A stretch of DNA of 64,000 nt. It comes from Helicobacter sp. TUL. Lineage in GTDB: Bacteria > Campylobacterota > Campylobacteria > Campylobacterales > Helicobacteraceae. The notes under the pieces are model-generated. The model did no database searches and had not been told where the DNA came from. It worked only from the letters and a program-made list of their open reading frames with translations. Of this stretch, positions 7,503-17,327 are shown in pieces. The stretch spans positions 47,686 through 111,685 of the forward strand of contig NZ_NESU01000004.1 of the NCBI RefSeq assembly GCF_002287135.1, in the 5' to 3' direction. The first letter of the stretch is position 1; each line of letters starts with the position of its first letter. Both the position numbers and the translations under genes were made by a program.

Positions 7503-10298
7503 CTACATATCTAATCCTCCTTGAATCGCTACGCACATTTGCGTTTTGGCAGGATAGATAAGATAACCCTTTGTAGGCTTACCACTTAGCATACCTAAAA
7601 AATCTACATATTCTTTGACCTGCATAAAATGCTCATCTTTTGGAAGATGAGAGCTTTTGTAATCTAGCACAATCAGCTCATTATCATCTTGCAAAATAGC
7701 ATCTACCCTAAAAAATCTTCCATTATGCAAATATGATACCTCTGTATGCACCTTGCGAGATGTGTAAAGCTCCATAAATTCTTGATTATGGATTGCACGC
7801 AAAAATGTATCTTGCACTGCTTGTAGCGTATGTTGTGGAAGCACAAAACCATAGAGATTGCGCGCGATGTGTTGCATTTGCTCTGTATCTTGTGGTGTGC
7901 ATTGTTTCCCCAACAAATACTCAAAATAACTATGCAATGCCTTTCCAAAGAGGATAGATTCTATAGAAAATTCTTGTGGCTCATTATCAGATTCTATACG
8001 CATAAAATCCCCTTGTCTTCCAAGCTTTGGAAGTGGTGTATAGGGATTTTTTAGCACCTGTGTTTGTTTGGGTGTGTGTGGCGTAATCTCATTAGATTCT
8101 AAGCTCCCTTGTGTGCAAGGCGTAAGATTTAGGCGTTCAAAACGCGATTTGGCACTTTTGGCTGCAACAATAAGGCTTTGTTTTGCACGTGTAAAAGCAA
8201 CATAGAGTTGATTAAGGCTTTCTATCTCATCTAGTGCATTTTTGGCGTCCTTGGCGGTTTTATACGCACTATCAATATTCTCTCGCCCACCATATGCATA
8301 ATACGCATTCACTAAATTAATGCCTTTATATTCATACACGATCTTGCTATATGATGTGCCAAGCTTTGTTTTTAGAGAATCACTAACAATAAGATGTTTA
8401 AACTCTAGTCCCTTAGATTTATGGATAGTCATAATCCTAATGCCATAAGAGCTTTCTTTTGGTGCATTGACTTCAAGTAACTCATAGGCTTGAAGAAAAT
8501 CTTGTATGTTTTCATACTCACACGCCTGCTCCAAAAATCGCATACTTGCTACACACCCTAAATGCAAAGATTCTATAACTTCATACACATATTGTGCACA
8601 ATTGGTTACAGAGGCAGGAAGTGGCGGATTCCAAAACAATTCCTTGCCCAAAAGTTTAGCTATATTGTATTTATAGAGTATATTTTGGGTATGGGCATAA
8701 TACAAGGCATTGAGAATCACATTGCACGGAAACGTATCAAAGAAATTTTGTGAAGTCTCAACAATAATTTGCAAATTAGGATCACGAAATTTGAGAAAAT
8801 CACGCAACATCTCAACTTCTTGATTTGTAAAAGTTACAATCGTAATTTCATCAAGTTTAGCGCCATGTTCTAATAACTCGCACACGCTTTGATAGATAAT
8901 CTCACATACCTCATCACTCATTGCTTGTGAATCTTGTGTGTTTGTAAATCGCACCGACACATAGCCTTGTGAATCTTGGTTTTTGAGTTTTTGGGGGATA
9001 TAACTTGCCCCATATTGTGCGCCAAAAATCGTATTAATAAACTCTAGCACATTATTACTTGAGCGATAATTATAGGCTAACTCATCAACTTTAAGTCTTT
9101 GTGCCATTGTGTCAAATACCTCGCTAAAGCCTCCTCTAAAGCCATAAATACTCTGTTTTGTATCGCCCACCATAAATACACTACGATCTTGGATTCTTCC
9201 ACTACCAGAGAGAATCTCTTCAATCAATGGCAAGAGGATTTGGTATTGCACAACACTTGTGTCTTGAAACTCATCAAGCAAGATATGCATAATCTTATCA
9301 TCAAGCCGAAAATAAAAAAACGCGCGATCGTGATGCGTGTATAACAACTCCAAAACCTTATATGTAATATCATGATAATTCAAAATATTTGTTTGACTAA
9401 GATAGGCATTTTTTATGGCTCTAAATCTTTCAATATATAAAAACACGCGCGAAAAAATCTCATTTTCCTTGCAAGAAAAATATTGTCTAAGTAACTCTCG
9501 CAATGCTTCAAATTCTGAATCTAGGGATTGAATCTTTAACTTTTTAAAATAATGATATTGTGAGCCATCAATCACCCATTTTTTGGTAGCAAGAGTTTCT
9601 ATTTTTGTGTCTGCAAAAGCATTAATCCTGCTTTGGCTAATCCCCTCGATATTTGTAATTTTTGCTTGTAAAAAGGCGACTTTAGATTCTATGGCTTGTG
9701 TGATTTGCTTTAGTGGCGTGTTTGTGGTGAAATGCGAAAAAACTTCCTCTAACTCATCATAATGCCACAAGATATCCAAAAAATTCAGAATCTTTTGGTT
9801 TGTGCCAAAATATTGATCACAAAATCGCACAAAATCGCGTAATTCATTTGGACTAAAAGATTGCAAAAATCGCTCATAAATATCTTTTTGCGTATATCTA
9901 CCAATCTTAAAATCACTTGCCACACCCACATACCAGCAAAACTTTTGCAAAATCGTATAAAAGAATGAATCTAGCGTCGTAATGCGCGTATGTGCTTGAT
10001 TAAATTCATCATAAATGCGTGCGATGTGTTGCTGTATGAAGTCTTGGGTAATGCCATTTTTTTGGAGTTCTTTAAAAAATACATTCTCTGTAAGTGTGTT
10101 ATTTTGTGTGTCTTGGAGGAGATTTTTTAGGCTTTGAGAGATTCTATGACGCATCTCGTGCGAGGCTTTGTTGGTGAATGTGAGCGTTAAAATCTCATAG
10201 GGCTTAGCACCCTTGCACAATAAATACACATAGCGCAACGCTAGAGCAAAAGTCTTGCCACTACCAGCAGAAGCCCTAAGCGCTAGATACTGCTCCAC
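7503..10298 (-). CDS. addA: AddA-type (RecB-like) helicase-nuclease
   Basis: 931 aa, a UvrD/RecB-family helicase with a C-terminal nuclease domain. Walker A is ASAGSGKTFAL (residues 9-19), Walker B is LLDEFQDTSVVQ, motif III is FMVGDTKQSIYGFRGG, motif V is ITIMTIHKSKGLEF-like (MTIHKSKGLEF) and motif VI is LYVAFTRAKQSL. The C-terminus has the PD-(D/E)XK nuclease core, VDAILQDDNELIVLDYKSS. It matches the AddA subunit of Helicobacter, which works with AddB in double-strand-break repair and recombination; addB is not in the window. The start is GTG at 10298 with AAGGATAA upstream; the upstream gene ends at 10301, so the two are tightly coupled. Confidence 0.88.
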   Translation of the reverse strand: MEQYLALRASAGSGKTFALALRYVYLLCKGAKPYEILTLTFTNKASHEMRHRISQSLKNLLQDTQNNTLTENVFFKELQKNGITQDFIQQHIARIYDEFNQAHTRITTLDSFFYTILQKFCWYVGVASDFKIGRYTQKDIYERFLQSFSPNELRDFVRFCDQYFGTNQKILNFLDILWHYDELEEVFSHFTTNTPLKQITQAIESKVAFLQAKITNIEGISQSRINAFADTKIETLATKKWVIDGSQYHYFKKLKIQSLDSEFEALRELLRQYFSCKENEIFSRVFLYIERFRAIKNAYLSQTNILNYHDITYKVLELLYTHHDRAFFYFRLDDKIMHILLDEFQDTSVVQYQILLPLIEEILSGSGRIQDRSVFMVGDTKQSIYGFRGGFSEVFDTMAQRLKVDELAYNYRSSNNVLEFINTIFGAQYGASYIPQKLKNQDSQGYVSVRFTNTQDSQAMSDEVCEIIYQSVCELLEHGAKLDEITIVTFTNQEVEMLRDFLKFRDPNLQIIVETSQNFFDTFPCNVILNALYYAHTQNILYKYNIAKLLGKELFWNPPLPASVTNCAQYVYEVIESLHLGCVASMRFLEQACEYENIQDFLQAYELLEVNAPKESSYGIRIMTIHKSKGLEFKHLIVSDSLKTKLGTSYSKIVYEYKGINLVNAYYAYGGRENIDSAYKTAKDAKNALDEIESLNQLYVAFTRAKQSLIVAAKSAKSRFERLNLTPCTQGSLESNEITPHTPKQTQVLKNPYTPLPKLGRQGDFMRIESDNEPQEFSIESILFGKALHSYFEYLLGKQCTPQDTEQMQHIARNLYGFVLPQHTLQAVQDTFLRAIHNQEFMELYTSRKVHTEVSYLHNGRFFRVDAILQDDNELIVLDYKSSHLPKDEHFMQVKEYVDFLGMLSGKPTKGYLIYPAKTQMCVAIQGGLDM

Positions 10299-10300
10299 AC

Positions 10301-11266
10301 TTATCCTTGTATGCTAACCTTAAATTTTTCAAGCAAAAACGCAGGTTGGTAGCTTTGCTTTGCTTTGCGCAATCCCTCTATACCCAAATCTTCTTCGCGA
10401 TTGACCCACACACAATCACTAAAACAATGTTGCAACACTTGCTGATTGATAGCTTGATAGATTCCGCGGTATTGTGAATCTGCTTTTTCAATATGCATAA
10501 CAGCAACCTTGCCAGATTTGTTTATATAAGATTCTCCACTTGATGGCTGTGTAAGATCACTTTGTTCATACGCCAAATTGCACGCAAGCACTTCACCAAA
10601 GCTAAATGCCCCAACTTTTCCATCAATAAAAATCACGCCACCCTGTAGCCCTAGATTCTCATACGAATTGAGTGCATCTTGTATCCCAAGGTATTCAAAT
10701 TGTAAGCCATCACTTTTATTTAGATTTGCCTCAAACCACTTCTCATATGCCTCAAGAATCGCAGGGATATTATGCGCACTAATTTCCTCAAACACAAAAT
10801 TACCATATTCTTGCAAAAAAGCATTTAAATGATTTTTTTTCTTGTGGTATTTACGCCCATTGAGCGCAATAAGCTCTGCTACATCATAGATATAATCAAA
10901 TTTTTCTCGCACCGCCACACTCTGCACCCCAAAATGTGAATCTATCGCACTAGCTTGCTGTTTGCTAAGTGAAGCAAGGTGCAATCCAAAACCAAGTGCG
11001 CGATAATGCGTCTTTAATGCCTCTAAAACGCGCAATGCATGGGAAATAGAAGATGCACCTATAGGGAAGAATACAAAAGGCTCACTACCCTGATAGCAGG
11101 TTTGAATAATCAGCGTATCTTGCAGCACCGCATAATGTATCTCTCGCGCATGACGCCACATAAAACAATTTGTAAAATTCATATCAGAAAGTGCGATATT
11201 ATCTCGCATCATATATTGCCCAAAAATCTTTTGCGCATCTAAAGTAATGGGTGAAAACTCAATCAT
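10301..11266 (-). CDS. DUF2156 protein (LPG-synthase C-terminal-like)
   Basis: 321 aa. Matches the pattern of DUF2156 proteins, which share a double-GNAT fold with the aminoacyl-transferase part of lysyl-phosphatidylglycerol synthases: MRDNIALSDMNFTNCFMWRH at the start, YHKKKNHLNAFLQEYGNFVFEEI in the middle (basic patch), and a C-terminal VNREEDLGIEGLRKAKQSYQP block. No membrane segments, so it is a soluble acyl- or aminoacyl-transferase of unknown substrate. ATG at 11266 with AAAGGTGAGG upstream. It sits 2 bp from addA, with pheA 18 bp upstream. Confidence 0.75.
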   Translation of the reverse strand: MIEFSPITLDAQKIFGQYMMRDNIALSDMNFTNCFMWRHAREIHYAVLQDTLIIQTCYQGSEPFVFFPIGASSISHALRVLEALKTHYRALGFGLHLASLSKQQASAIDSHFGVQSVAVREKFDYIYDVAELIALNGRKYHKKKNHLNAFLQEYGNFVFEEISAHNIPAILEAYEKWFEANLNKSDGLQFEYLGIQDALNSYENLGLQGGVIFIDGKVGAFSFGEVLACNLAYEQSDLTQPSSGESYINKSGKVAVMHIEKADSQYRGIYQAINQQVLQHCFSDCVWVNREEDLGIEGLRKAKQSYQPAFLLEKFKVSIQG

Positions 11267-11284
11267 TTCCTCACCTTTATCATC

Positions 11285-12394
11285 TCATTCAAAATCAAAC
11301 CCTGCAACATAGCTCCCAAGCCACTTTAATTCTTCTTTGCGCTTTGCAAAAAGTGCTTGGACATTTTCATCAAGATAATGTCCCTTAAAATCGATAAAAA
11401 AGCCAAAGGCAAAGCTATGCTTAGACTTAATAGGGCGAGAATCTATCTTTGTTAAATTGATACCAAAATGTTTAAAATCCTCTAACAAGCCAAAGAGTGC
11501 AGCCGTTTCCTTATAATTTCGTAAAGTCGCAAACACAGAAGTTTTGTCATTACCGCTTGGTGCATTGACAAAATCACTCACCACCACAAAGCGTGTGCGA
11601 TTATCGTGGGTATCCTCGATATTTTCAAACATTATAGGAATCTCATACAACTTAGCAGCAACCTTGGAGCAAATCGCCGCACTCTGTGGATCCTCACTTG
11701 CAATTTGCGCGGCTTTAGCTGTCGAATCTACAGAGATAAACTCCAATTCATCTAAATTATGTGATTTCAAAAATTCACTACATTGCCCAAATGCTATATC
11801 TTTGGAATAGATTCTACGAAGCTGGCTTAAATGCTCACATCTAGAAATAAAGCTATGATGAATAGGGAGCACCAACTCTGCAATAATCTTTAAATCAGAG
11901 TTATTTAAGTGATCTATGGTAGCACCAACTACGCCATTTGTGTTATTTTCAATAGGCACGACACCATATTTCACGCGTTTTTGCTCAAGTGCCTTAAAAA
12001 CCGCAGGAATAGTATTTAGCGCGATATATTCACTCATCGCACCAAATCTCTCTCGTGCTGCTTGATGTGTGTAGCTCCCAATAGGACCCAAAAACGCGAC
12101 TTTTTGGCGCATTTCAAGATTGCGAGAAATTGCAAAAATTTCTTGATAAATCGCACTTACTGCCTTTTTATCCAAAAAGTCCTCATCTCCAAGCTCTGCA
12201 CTCAAGCGCTCAATAATCGCCCTCTCACGCTCTGGGCGATAGATAGAACTACCGCTTTGGTGCTTTTGCACTCCTACTTGATGCACAAGCTTCATACGAT
12301 TTTTGAGTAATTGTAAAATTTGTGTATCAACCTCATCAATACTCTTGCGTAATGTCTGCAAATGCTTATCATCATTGATATTGTGCTGTGCCAT
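11285..12394 (-). CDS. pheA: Chorismate mutase / prephenate dehydratase
   Basis: 369 aa from the ATG at 12394; a GTG at 12406 would add four residues and overlap lysA. Residues 1-90 are an AroQ-type chorismate mutase helix bundle (LRKSIDEVDTQILQLLKNR, YRPERERAIIERL). Next is prephenate dehydratase (VAFLGPIGSYTHQAARERFG; GVVPIENNTNGVV; DNRTRFVVVSD with the conserved T-R-F), and then a C-terminal ACT domain (KTSVFATLRNYKETAALFGLL, DSRPIKSKHSFAFGFFIDF) that senses phenylalanine. It makes phenylpyruvate for Phe synthesis. It follows lysA directly. Confidence 0.93.
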   Translation of the reverse strand: MAQHNINDDKHLQTLRKSIDEVDTQILQLLKNRMKLVHQVGVQKHQSGSSIYRPERERAIIERLSAELGDEDFLDKKAVSAIYQEIFAISRNLEMRQKVAFLGPIGSYTHQAARERFGAMSEYIALNTIPAVFKALEQKRVKYGVVPIENNTNGVVGATIDHLNNSDLKIIAELVLPIHHSFISRCEHLSQLRRIYSKDIAFGQCSEFLKSHNLDELEFISVDSTAKAAQIASEDPQSAAICSKVAAKLYEIPIMFENIEDTHDNRTRFVVVSDFVNAPSGNDKTSVFATLRNYKETAALFGLLEDFKHFGINLTKIDSRPIKSKHSFAFGFFIDFKGHYLDENVQALFAKRKEELKWLGSYVAGFDFE

Positions 12395-12395
12395 G

Positions 12396-13712
12396 TTATC
12401 GCCCACTTTCTAGAGAATCTACTGCCAACCCGCGCCTCTTTTCTAAGATTTCTAGCTCATCAGCCACCATAGTTTCAAAACGATCGGCAGGTTTAATAAG
12501 AAAATCTTTGTTATCTAGCACCCCTACTTCTGGAGCTCGTGCCCTTGTGTTATAGGTGTGTGCCATACTATAGCCATATGCTCCAGCATTTGCAAATGCA
12601 ATAATATCACCATGTGCCAAAGGTGGTAACTCGACATTTTTTGCTAAAAAATCACTAGATTCACAAATCGCTCCAACAACATCAGCTTGTGAAAAAGTCT
12701 GTGTAGAGGTGGATTGTGGCGATGTTTCTTGTGAATCTTGGCATATTACACCATCTTTTTGCACAATCTGTATGGTATGGATAGCATCATAAAGAGCTGG
12801 GCGCATAAGATCATTCATCGCGGCATCAATGATAACAAAGCGCTTGTGTCCATTATCTTTTTCATACAGCACACTACTCACAAGCACGCCACTTTTACCC
12901 ACGATATATCTACCTGGCTCGCAAATAATAGTCACATCAAGTCCGCGTAACGCATCTAAAATCACTTGCGCATAATCATATAATGAAATCTCGCACTCAT
13001 CTGTATAGCGGATACCTACGCCACCACCTACATCAAAAAAGCGAATATCAATCCTAAGCGCCAAAAGGCTATGGGTAAGCTCGGCAATTTTTTTAGCACC
13101 CTGCTTGATAGGATCTAAATCTGTGAGTTGTGAACCTATATGAAAATGTATGCCTATGGGCTCTATGTGGGGAGAATTTTTGGCAAAAATATACATTTGT
13201 TTAGCACTTTGAATATCTACGCCAAATTTATTTTCATGTAAGCCTGTGGAAATATAAGGATGTGTTTTAGCATCGATATTGGGATTAACGCGCACAGAGA
13301 TTCTCGCCACAACACCCAAATCTTTGGCAATAGATTCTATACGCTCTAATTCTGCCCTGCTTTCGACATTTAAAAACAAAATATCACTCATCAATGCCTC
13401 GCGTATTTCATCATCACGCTTACCCACGCCGCTATAAATAATTTTATATTTAGGGATTCCTGCCATAATTGCGCGTCGCACTTCACCGATAGACACACAA
13501 TCCGCACCTGAACCAAGCTTAGCGAGGTGATTAATAATACTAAGATTAGAGTTTGCCTTTAGGGCATAACAAATGAGAGACTTGCGCGCCTTAAAAGCAT
13601 TCTTAAAGGCTTCAAATTGCGTGGTAATGGATTGAAAATCATATACATACAAAGGCGTGCCATATTGTTTTGCACAATGTGCAAGTAAGGCATTATCTAG
13701 GGAATTATCCAT
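12396..13712 (-). CDS. lysA: Diaminopimelate decarboxylase
   Basis: 438 aa from the ATG at 13712 (GGAG about 11 nt upstream). A GTG at 13760 extends the frame by 16 codons but has no ribosome site. It is a PLP enzyme of the fold III class: lysine K52 in CYALKANSN, glycine-rich FFDVGGGVGIRY, ICEPGRYIVG, and the active-site CESSDFLAKN near the end. It converts meso-diaminopimelate to lysine. Oddity: between strands near residues 320-345 there is a polar, Ser/Thr/Gln-rich insert (SQETSPQSTSTQTFSQ) that H. pylori LysA, about 405 aa, seems to lack. Confidence 0.93.
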   Translation of the reverse strand: MDNSLDNALLAHCAKQYGTPLYVYDFQSITTQFEAFKNAFKARKSLICYALKANSNLSIINHLAKLGSGADCVSIGEVRRAIMAGIPKYKIIYSGVGKRDDEIREALMSDILFLNVESRAELERIESIAKDLGVVARISVRVNPNIDAKTHPYISTGLHENKFGVDIQSAKQMYIFAKNSPHIEPIGIHFHIGSQLTDLDPIKQGAKKIAELTHSLLALRIDIRFFDVGGGVGIRYTDECEISLYDYAQVILDALRGLDVTIICEPGRYIVGKSGVLVSSVLYEKDNGHKRFVIIDAAMNDLMRPALYDAIHTIQIVQKDGVICQDSQETSPQSTSTQTFSQADVVGAICESSDFLAKNVELPPLAHGDIIAFANAGAYGYSMAHTYNTRARAPEVGVLDNKDFLIKPADRFETMVADELEILEKRRGLAVDSLESGR

Positions 13713-13794
13713 AATTGTTAAGGCTCCATAGGGGTTTTGATAAGCGGTTATTCTAACCACATAGCTTTAAAATAGCCTTAATCACAAAAAATAC

Positions 13795-14739
13795 CTACTC
13801 ATCATATATCCTTAAAAATCTCGTGTGTTTGGGAATGCCATTTTTACTAAAACCTGTGTATTGATAGGTGATAATAGCGCCTATTTTTGGAGGATTGGTG
13901 CGCAAAGTGTCAGTAAGTCCGCTACCAATTTTAAATGTTATGTGTTTATTATGCCACGCTTTGGGTAGTGGCGCATCTGCATTGCTTTGTAAAATCTGCT
14001 CACACACAAGCGCACCAATTTTTCCGTGTAATCGTCCATTTCCTTGTGTATAGCCCACCACCTTGCATTCACTATCGGTATGAGCTTTGAGTTTAAAGGC
14101 ATTTTTGGCTCTACCAGCACGATACCCCAACTCATCAGGACGAATGATAAGCCCTTCTCCACCGCGCCCTAAAACTTCTTTTAACATAGTATGCACATAT
14201 GTATCAAATGTGGTTTTGTCTTGGAGCTGTATAGTATGTTGTGTGATAAGATGTATATTTGGTGGCTTATGTGTGTCTATAAATTTTCTCACTTCTTCCA
14301 AACGCTCACTCAATGTGCAATCCCCTCCCTTAATTCCACAACTAGGAGAATCAAAGATAAGATACTGCACACTAGCCCATTGCTCACATATAGAATCTTT
14401 GGTATTGACAAGACCTTGAATCTCCTCAAACTTCCCATATCCTATCCATAATTCTCCATCAAGCCCAAAAGGTGGTAATTGTTGTAAAAAACACTGCGGT
14501 GCGGAAATGAGATTGCCTCTTTTGGTTTGTAAATGTTTTGAATCCCATACAGCACGAACTCCATCATATTTTTCACTCACCAAATAACGCACAGAATCTA
14601 ACAATTGCTTTTGGTAGATTCTAAACTCTATAACCTCTAACCCAAAAGCATAACACGCACATATGCACATAATACCGACAACGCGACACATACCCTTGCT
14701 CCAAAATCCTAAACACATCGCAAGTTTCTTGTATCGCAT
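13795..14739 (-). CDS. Secreted ATP-dependent DNA ligase
   Basis: 314 aa from ATG 14739 (TTG at 14742 is also possible). The nucleotidyltransferase motifs are clear: motif I EKYDGVRAVWD (K-x-D-G-x-R), motif III LDGELWIG, motif IV GGEGLIIRPDE and motif V AFKLKAH. An OB fold with CKVVGYTQGNGRLHGKIGAL follows. There is no N-terminal DNA-binding domain. The first 34 residues are a hydrophobic, signal-like segment (RVVGIMCICACYAFG), so the enzyme is probably periplasmic, like the small ligases of Campylobacter, Haemophilus and Neisseria that have been linked to DNA uptake. It starts 4 bp after clpA ends, so it is likely in the clpSA transcript. Confidence 0.85.
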   Translation of the reverse strand: MRYKKLAMCLGFWSKGMCRVVGIMCICACYAFGLEVIEFRIYQKQLLDSVRYLVSEKYDGVRAVWDSKHLQTKRGNLISAPQCFLQQLPPFGLDGELWIGYGKFEEIQGLVNTKDSICEQWASVQYLIFDSPSCGIKGGDCTLSERLEEVRKFIDTHKPPNIHLITQHTIQLQDKTTFDTYVHTMLKEVLGRGGEGLIIRPDELGYRAGRAKNAFKLKAHTDSECKVVGYTQGNGRLHGKIGALVCEQILQSNADAPLPKAWHNKHITFKIGSGLTDTLRTNPPKIGAIITYQYTGFSKNGIPKHTRFLRIYDE

Positions 14740-14745
14740 CAAAAC

Positions 14746-16938
14746 TTATGAGTGGGTGAGCACCTGTAAGTGTAGAGCTTGATGTTGTGTGGTAATTTTT
14801 ACCTTGCCACCTTTTTTCAGTTTGCCAAAGAGAATTTCATCACTAAGTGGTAGTTTAATTTGCGTATCTATCAATCGTCGTATCTCACGAGCGCCTAAAG
14901 TATTATCCACACTTTGATTTGCTAAATATTGCAGTGCTTTAGAATCTGGCAACAATTCAATATTTTTACTTGCTAGATTCTCATTAAGATCCTCTAGATA
15001 TTTTTGTGCGATCAAGCGATATTCTTCCACACCAAGAGCGCTAAAATGCACCACTCCATCAAGACGCGATCGAAATTCTGGAGAAAAAAGATGTTTAATC
15101 GCTCCTTCACTCCTGCCCTTATTATCAGCATTAAATCCTAGCGTATTGCCTTCCTTGCTTCCAGCGTTGCTTGTCATAATCACAATGACATTTTTAAAAT
15201 CCGCACGATTACCTGCATTATCTGTCAAACTCGCAGAATCTAGCACCTGTAAAAGCACATTATAAATATCGCTATGTGCCTTTTCAATCTCATCAAGCAA
15301 TAACACACAATAAGGATGTTTTCGTATAGAATCTACAAGCAATCCCCCTTGCTCAAATCCCACATAACCTGCCGGTGCTCCAATAAGCCGAGATATAGAA
15401 TGTGGCTCCATATATTCACTCATATCAAATTTTACAAATGCAATCCCTAATGCCTTGGCAAGTTCTATGCTAAGCTCTGTTTTCCCTACACCGCTTGGTC
15501 CTGCAAATACAAAACTTCCAATAGGCTTATTAGATTCACCTAAACCGGCTTTATTTTTCTTGATGACGCGCACAACTTCTGTAATTGCTTTATCTTGTGA
15601 AAAAATGCGTTTTTTTAGCGTTTTTTCTAAATTTTTAAGCACTTTGCTTTCATCACGATTGACTTGCGTTTTTGGGATATGCACACTCTTTGAGATGATA
15701 AGTTCAATATCTTTTGGCTTGATGACAGGGATAGAATCTGTGGCATTTATCTTAAAATATGCACCACTTTCATCAAGTAAATCAATTGCTTTATCAGGCA
15801 AAAACCTATCTGTAATATAACGATGAGAGAGATCTACACAAGCGTGCAAGGCAGATTCTGTATATTTGACATTATGAAACTTTTCATAAATAGGCTTTAA
15901 ACCCTCTAAAATCTTATAACAATCTTCTACACTAGGTTCTTTAACTTCTACCTTACAAAAACGCCTCAAAAGTGCTTTGTCTTTGTCAAAAGTCTGTTTA
16001 AATTCATTAAAGGTTGTCGCACCAATGCAACGCAAAGATCCATTAGCCAAAGCGGGTTTAAGGAGATTGGAGGCATCAAGACTTGAGCTATTTGCTGCAC
16101 CAGCACCTACAATCGTGTGTATCTCATCAATAAATACAATACTATTTGGAATTGCTTCAAGTTCGGTTAGCACACCCTTAAGGCGTTTTTCAAAATCTCC
16201 GCGATATTTACTTCCAGACACCATAGCGGCAAGATCAAGCATAAAAATCTGTGCATTATGCAAGGCTTGTGGCACTCGTTTTTTGCTAATCTCTAATGCT
16301 AATCCTTCGGCTATCGCGCTCTTACCTACTCCAGATTCACCAATAAGCACGGGGTTATTTTTTTTGCGCCTACACAAAATCTCACTAATGCGCAAAATCT
16401 CCTCGCTACGCCCAATGATAGGATCAATTTTCCCATCAATAGCAGCTTGTGTGAGATTTTTGGCAAATTGCGCAAGATAACTTGCTTGTTTTTGTTCGTC
16501 ATTAGCAGCTTTTTGCTCTTGTTCTTGTGTCAGATATGTCAACACAGAATATCGATCAATGCCTTGAGAATGCAGAATCTTAGCACTATAGCATTGCTTT
16601 TCTTCAAGCACTGCAGCGATAAAATCTCCGATATCAGGTTGTTTTTTTCTTCCTTGCGCTTGTAAATGCCCCATCATTAATCCAAAGATTCTCTCCAAAG
16701 ATGGCGTATGCATAGGCATATCATCAAGTTTTTGAGCGCTTGGAATGTAGCGTTTGAGATATGTATAGGTGATACTTGCCATTTCACTCACATTGCCACC
16801 AAACTTCCCCAAAAACTCGCTACCTTCCTTGCTATATAAAAGTGCCAAAAAAATATGTTCTGTTGTCAAAATATTATGTTGCATTTCTTTTGCTATTTCT
16901 GTTGCTTCACTAATAATAAGAGGTAAATTATGTGTCAT
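14746..16938 (-). CDS. clpA: ATP-dependent Clp protease ATP-binding subunit ClpA
   Basis: 730 aa. N-domain repeats (ILTTEHIFLALLYSKEG), then two AAA modules: Walker A GESGVGKS with Walker B FIDEIH in D1, and GPSGVGKTE with LLLDEIEKAHSDIYN in D2. The linker lacks the long coiled-coil M domain of ClpB, which identifies it as ClpA. It unfolds substrates for ClpP. ClpS is encoded 9 bp upstream, which supports the call. Confidence 0.95.
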   Translation of the reverse strand: MTHNLPLIISEATEIAKEMQHNILTTEHIFLALLYSKEGSEFLGKFGGNVSEMASITYTYLKRYIPSAQKLDDMPMHTPSLERIFGLMMGHLQAQGRKKQPDIGDFIAAVLEEKQCYSAKILHSQGIDRYSVLTYLTQEQEQKAANDEQKQASYLAQFAKNLTQAAIDGKIDPIIGRSEEILRISEILCRRKKNNPVLIGESGVGKSAIAEGLALEISKKRVPQALHNAQIFMLDLAAMVSGSKYRGDFEKRLKGVLTELEAIPNSIVFIDEIHTIVGAGAANSSSLDASNLLKPALANGSLRCIGATTFNEFKQTFDKDKALLRRFCKVEVKEPSVEDCYKILEGLKPIYEKFHNVKYTESALHACVDLSHRYITDRFLPDKAIDLLDESGAYFKINATDSIPVIKPKDIELIISKSVHIPKTQVNRDESKVLKNLEKTLKKRIFSQDKAITEVVRVIKKNKAGLGESNKPIGSFVFAGPSGVGKTELSIELAKALGIAFVKFDMSEYMEPHSISRLIGAPAGYVGFEQGGLLVDSIRKHPYCVLLLDEIEKAHSDIYNVLLQVLDSASLTDNAGNRADFKNVIVIMTSNAGSKEGNTLGFNADNKGRSEGAIKHLFSPEFRSRLDGVVHFSALGVEEYRLIAQKYLEDLNENLASKNIELLPDSKALQYLANQSVDNTLGAREIRRLIDTQIKLPLSDEILFGKLKKGGKVKITTQHQALHLQVLTHS

Positions 16939-16947
16939 TGTATGCCT

Positions 16948-17244
16948 TTAAAGTTGTTTTGTTTCTACACGAAGTGGATAGCCACTTTGCTTTGCCAATT
17001 CAAGAGTAATCTTTGCTTTTAATTCAGCTATGTCATAAGGATATATGCCACATACTCCAGAACCTTCTTTGTGGATTTTTAGCATAATCTCTACTGCCTC
17101 ATCGTTGCTTTTTTCAAAAATTTGCACCAATACACTCACAACAAAATCCATTGCGGTCCAATCATCATTTAATAGAATAACTTGATATAGCGTTGGCTCT
17201 TCGAGTGCAATATCTGTAGCGCTTTCTTGGATAGTTTGTGGCAT
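16948..17244 (-). CDS. clpS: ClpS adaptor protein
   Basis: 98 aa. Core motif LYQVILLNDDWTAMDFVVSVL (the N-D-D/P-x-T signature of ClpS) and a C-terminal HKEGSGVCGIYPYDIAELK block. It delivers N-degron substrates to ClpA, whose gene starts 9 bp downstream. ATG at 17244. It is divergent from the DJ-1 gene at 17328. Confidence 0.95.
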   Translation of the reverse strand: MPQTIQESATDIALEEPTLYQVILLNDDWTAMDFVVSVLVQIFEKSNDEAVEIMLKIHKEGSGVCGIYPYDIAELKAKITLELAKQSGYPLRVETKQL

Positions 17245-17288
17245 GCTAGGCTATCTCCTAAATTTTTAGAGCATTTTACCAAACTTTG

Positions 17289-17294
17289 TATAAT
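17289..17294 (+). promoter_or_regulatory. Extended -10 promoter of the DJ-1 gene
   Basis: TATAAT 34 bp before the DJ-1 start codon, with AAAGGAG in the leader at about 17316-17322. It fits the housekeeping sigma -10 of Helicobacter, which shows little -35 conservation. Confidence 0.6.
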
Positions 17295-17327
17295 GTCGCA
17301 TTCCCACATACATAGAAAGGAGATTAT

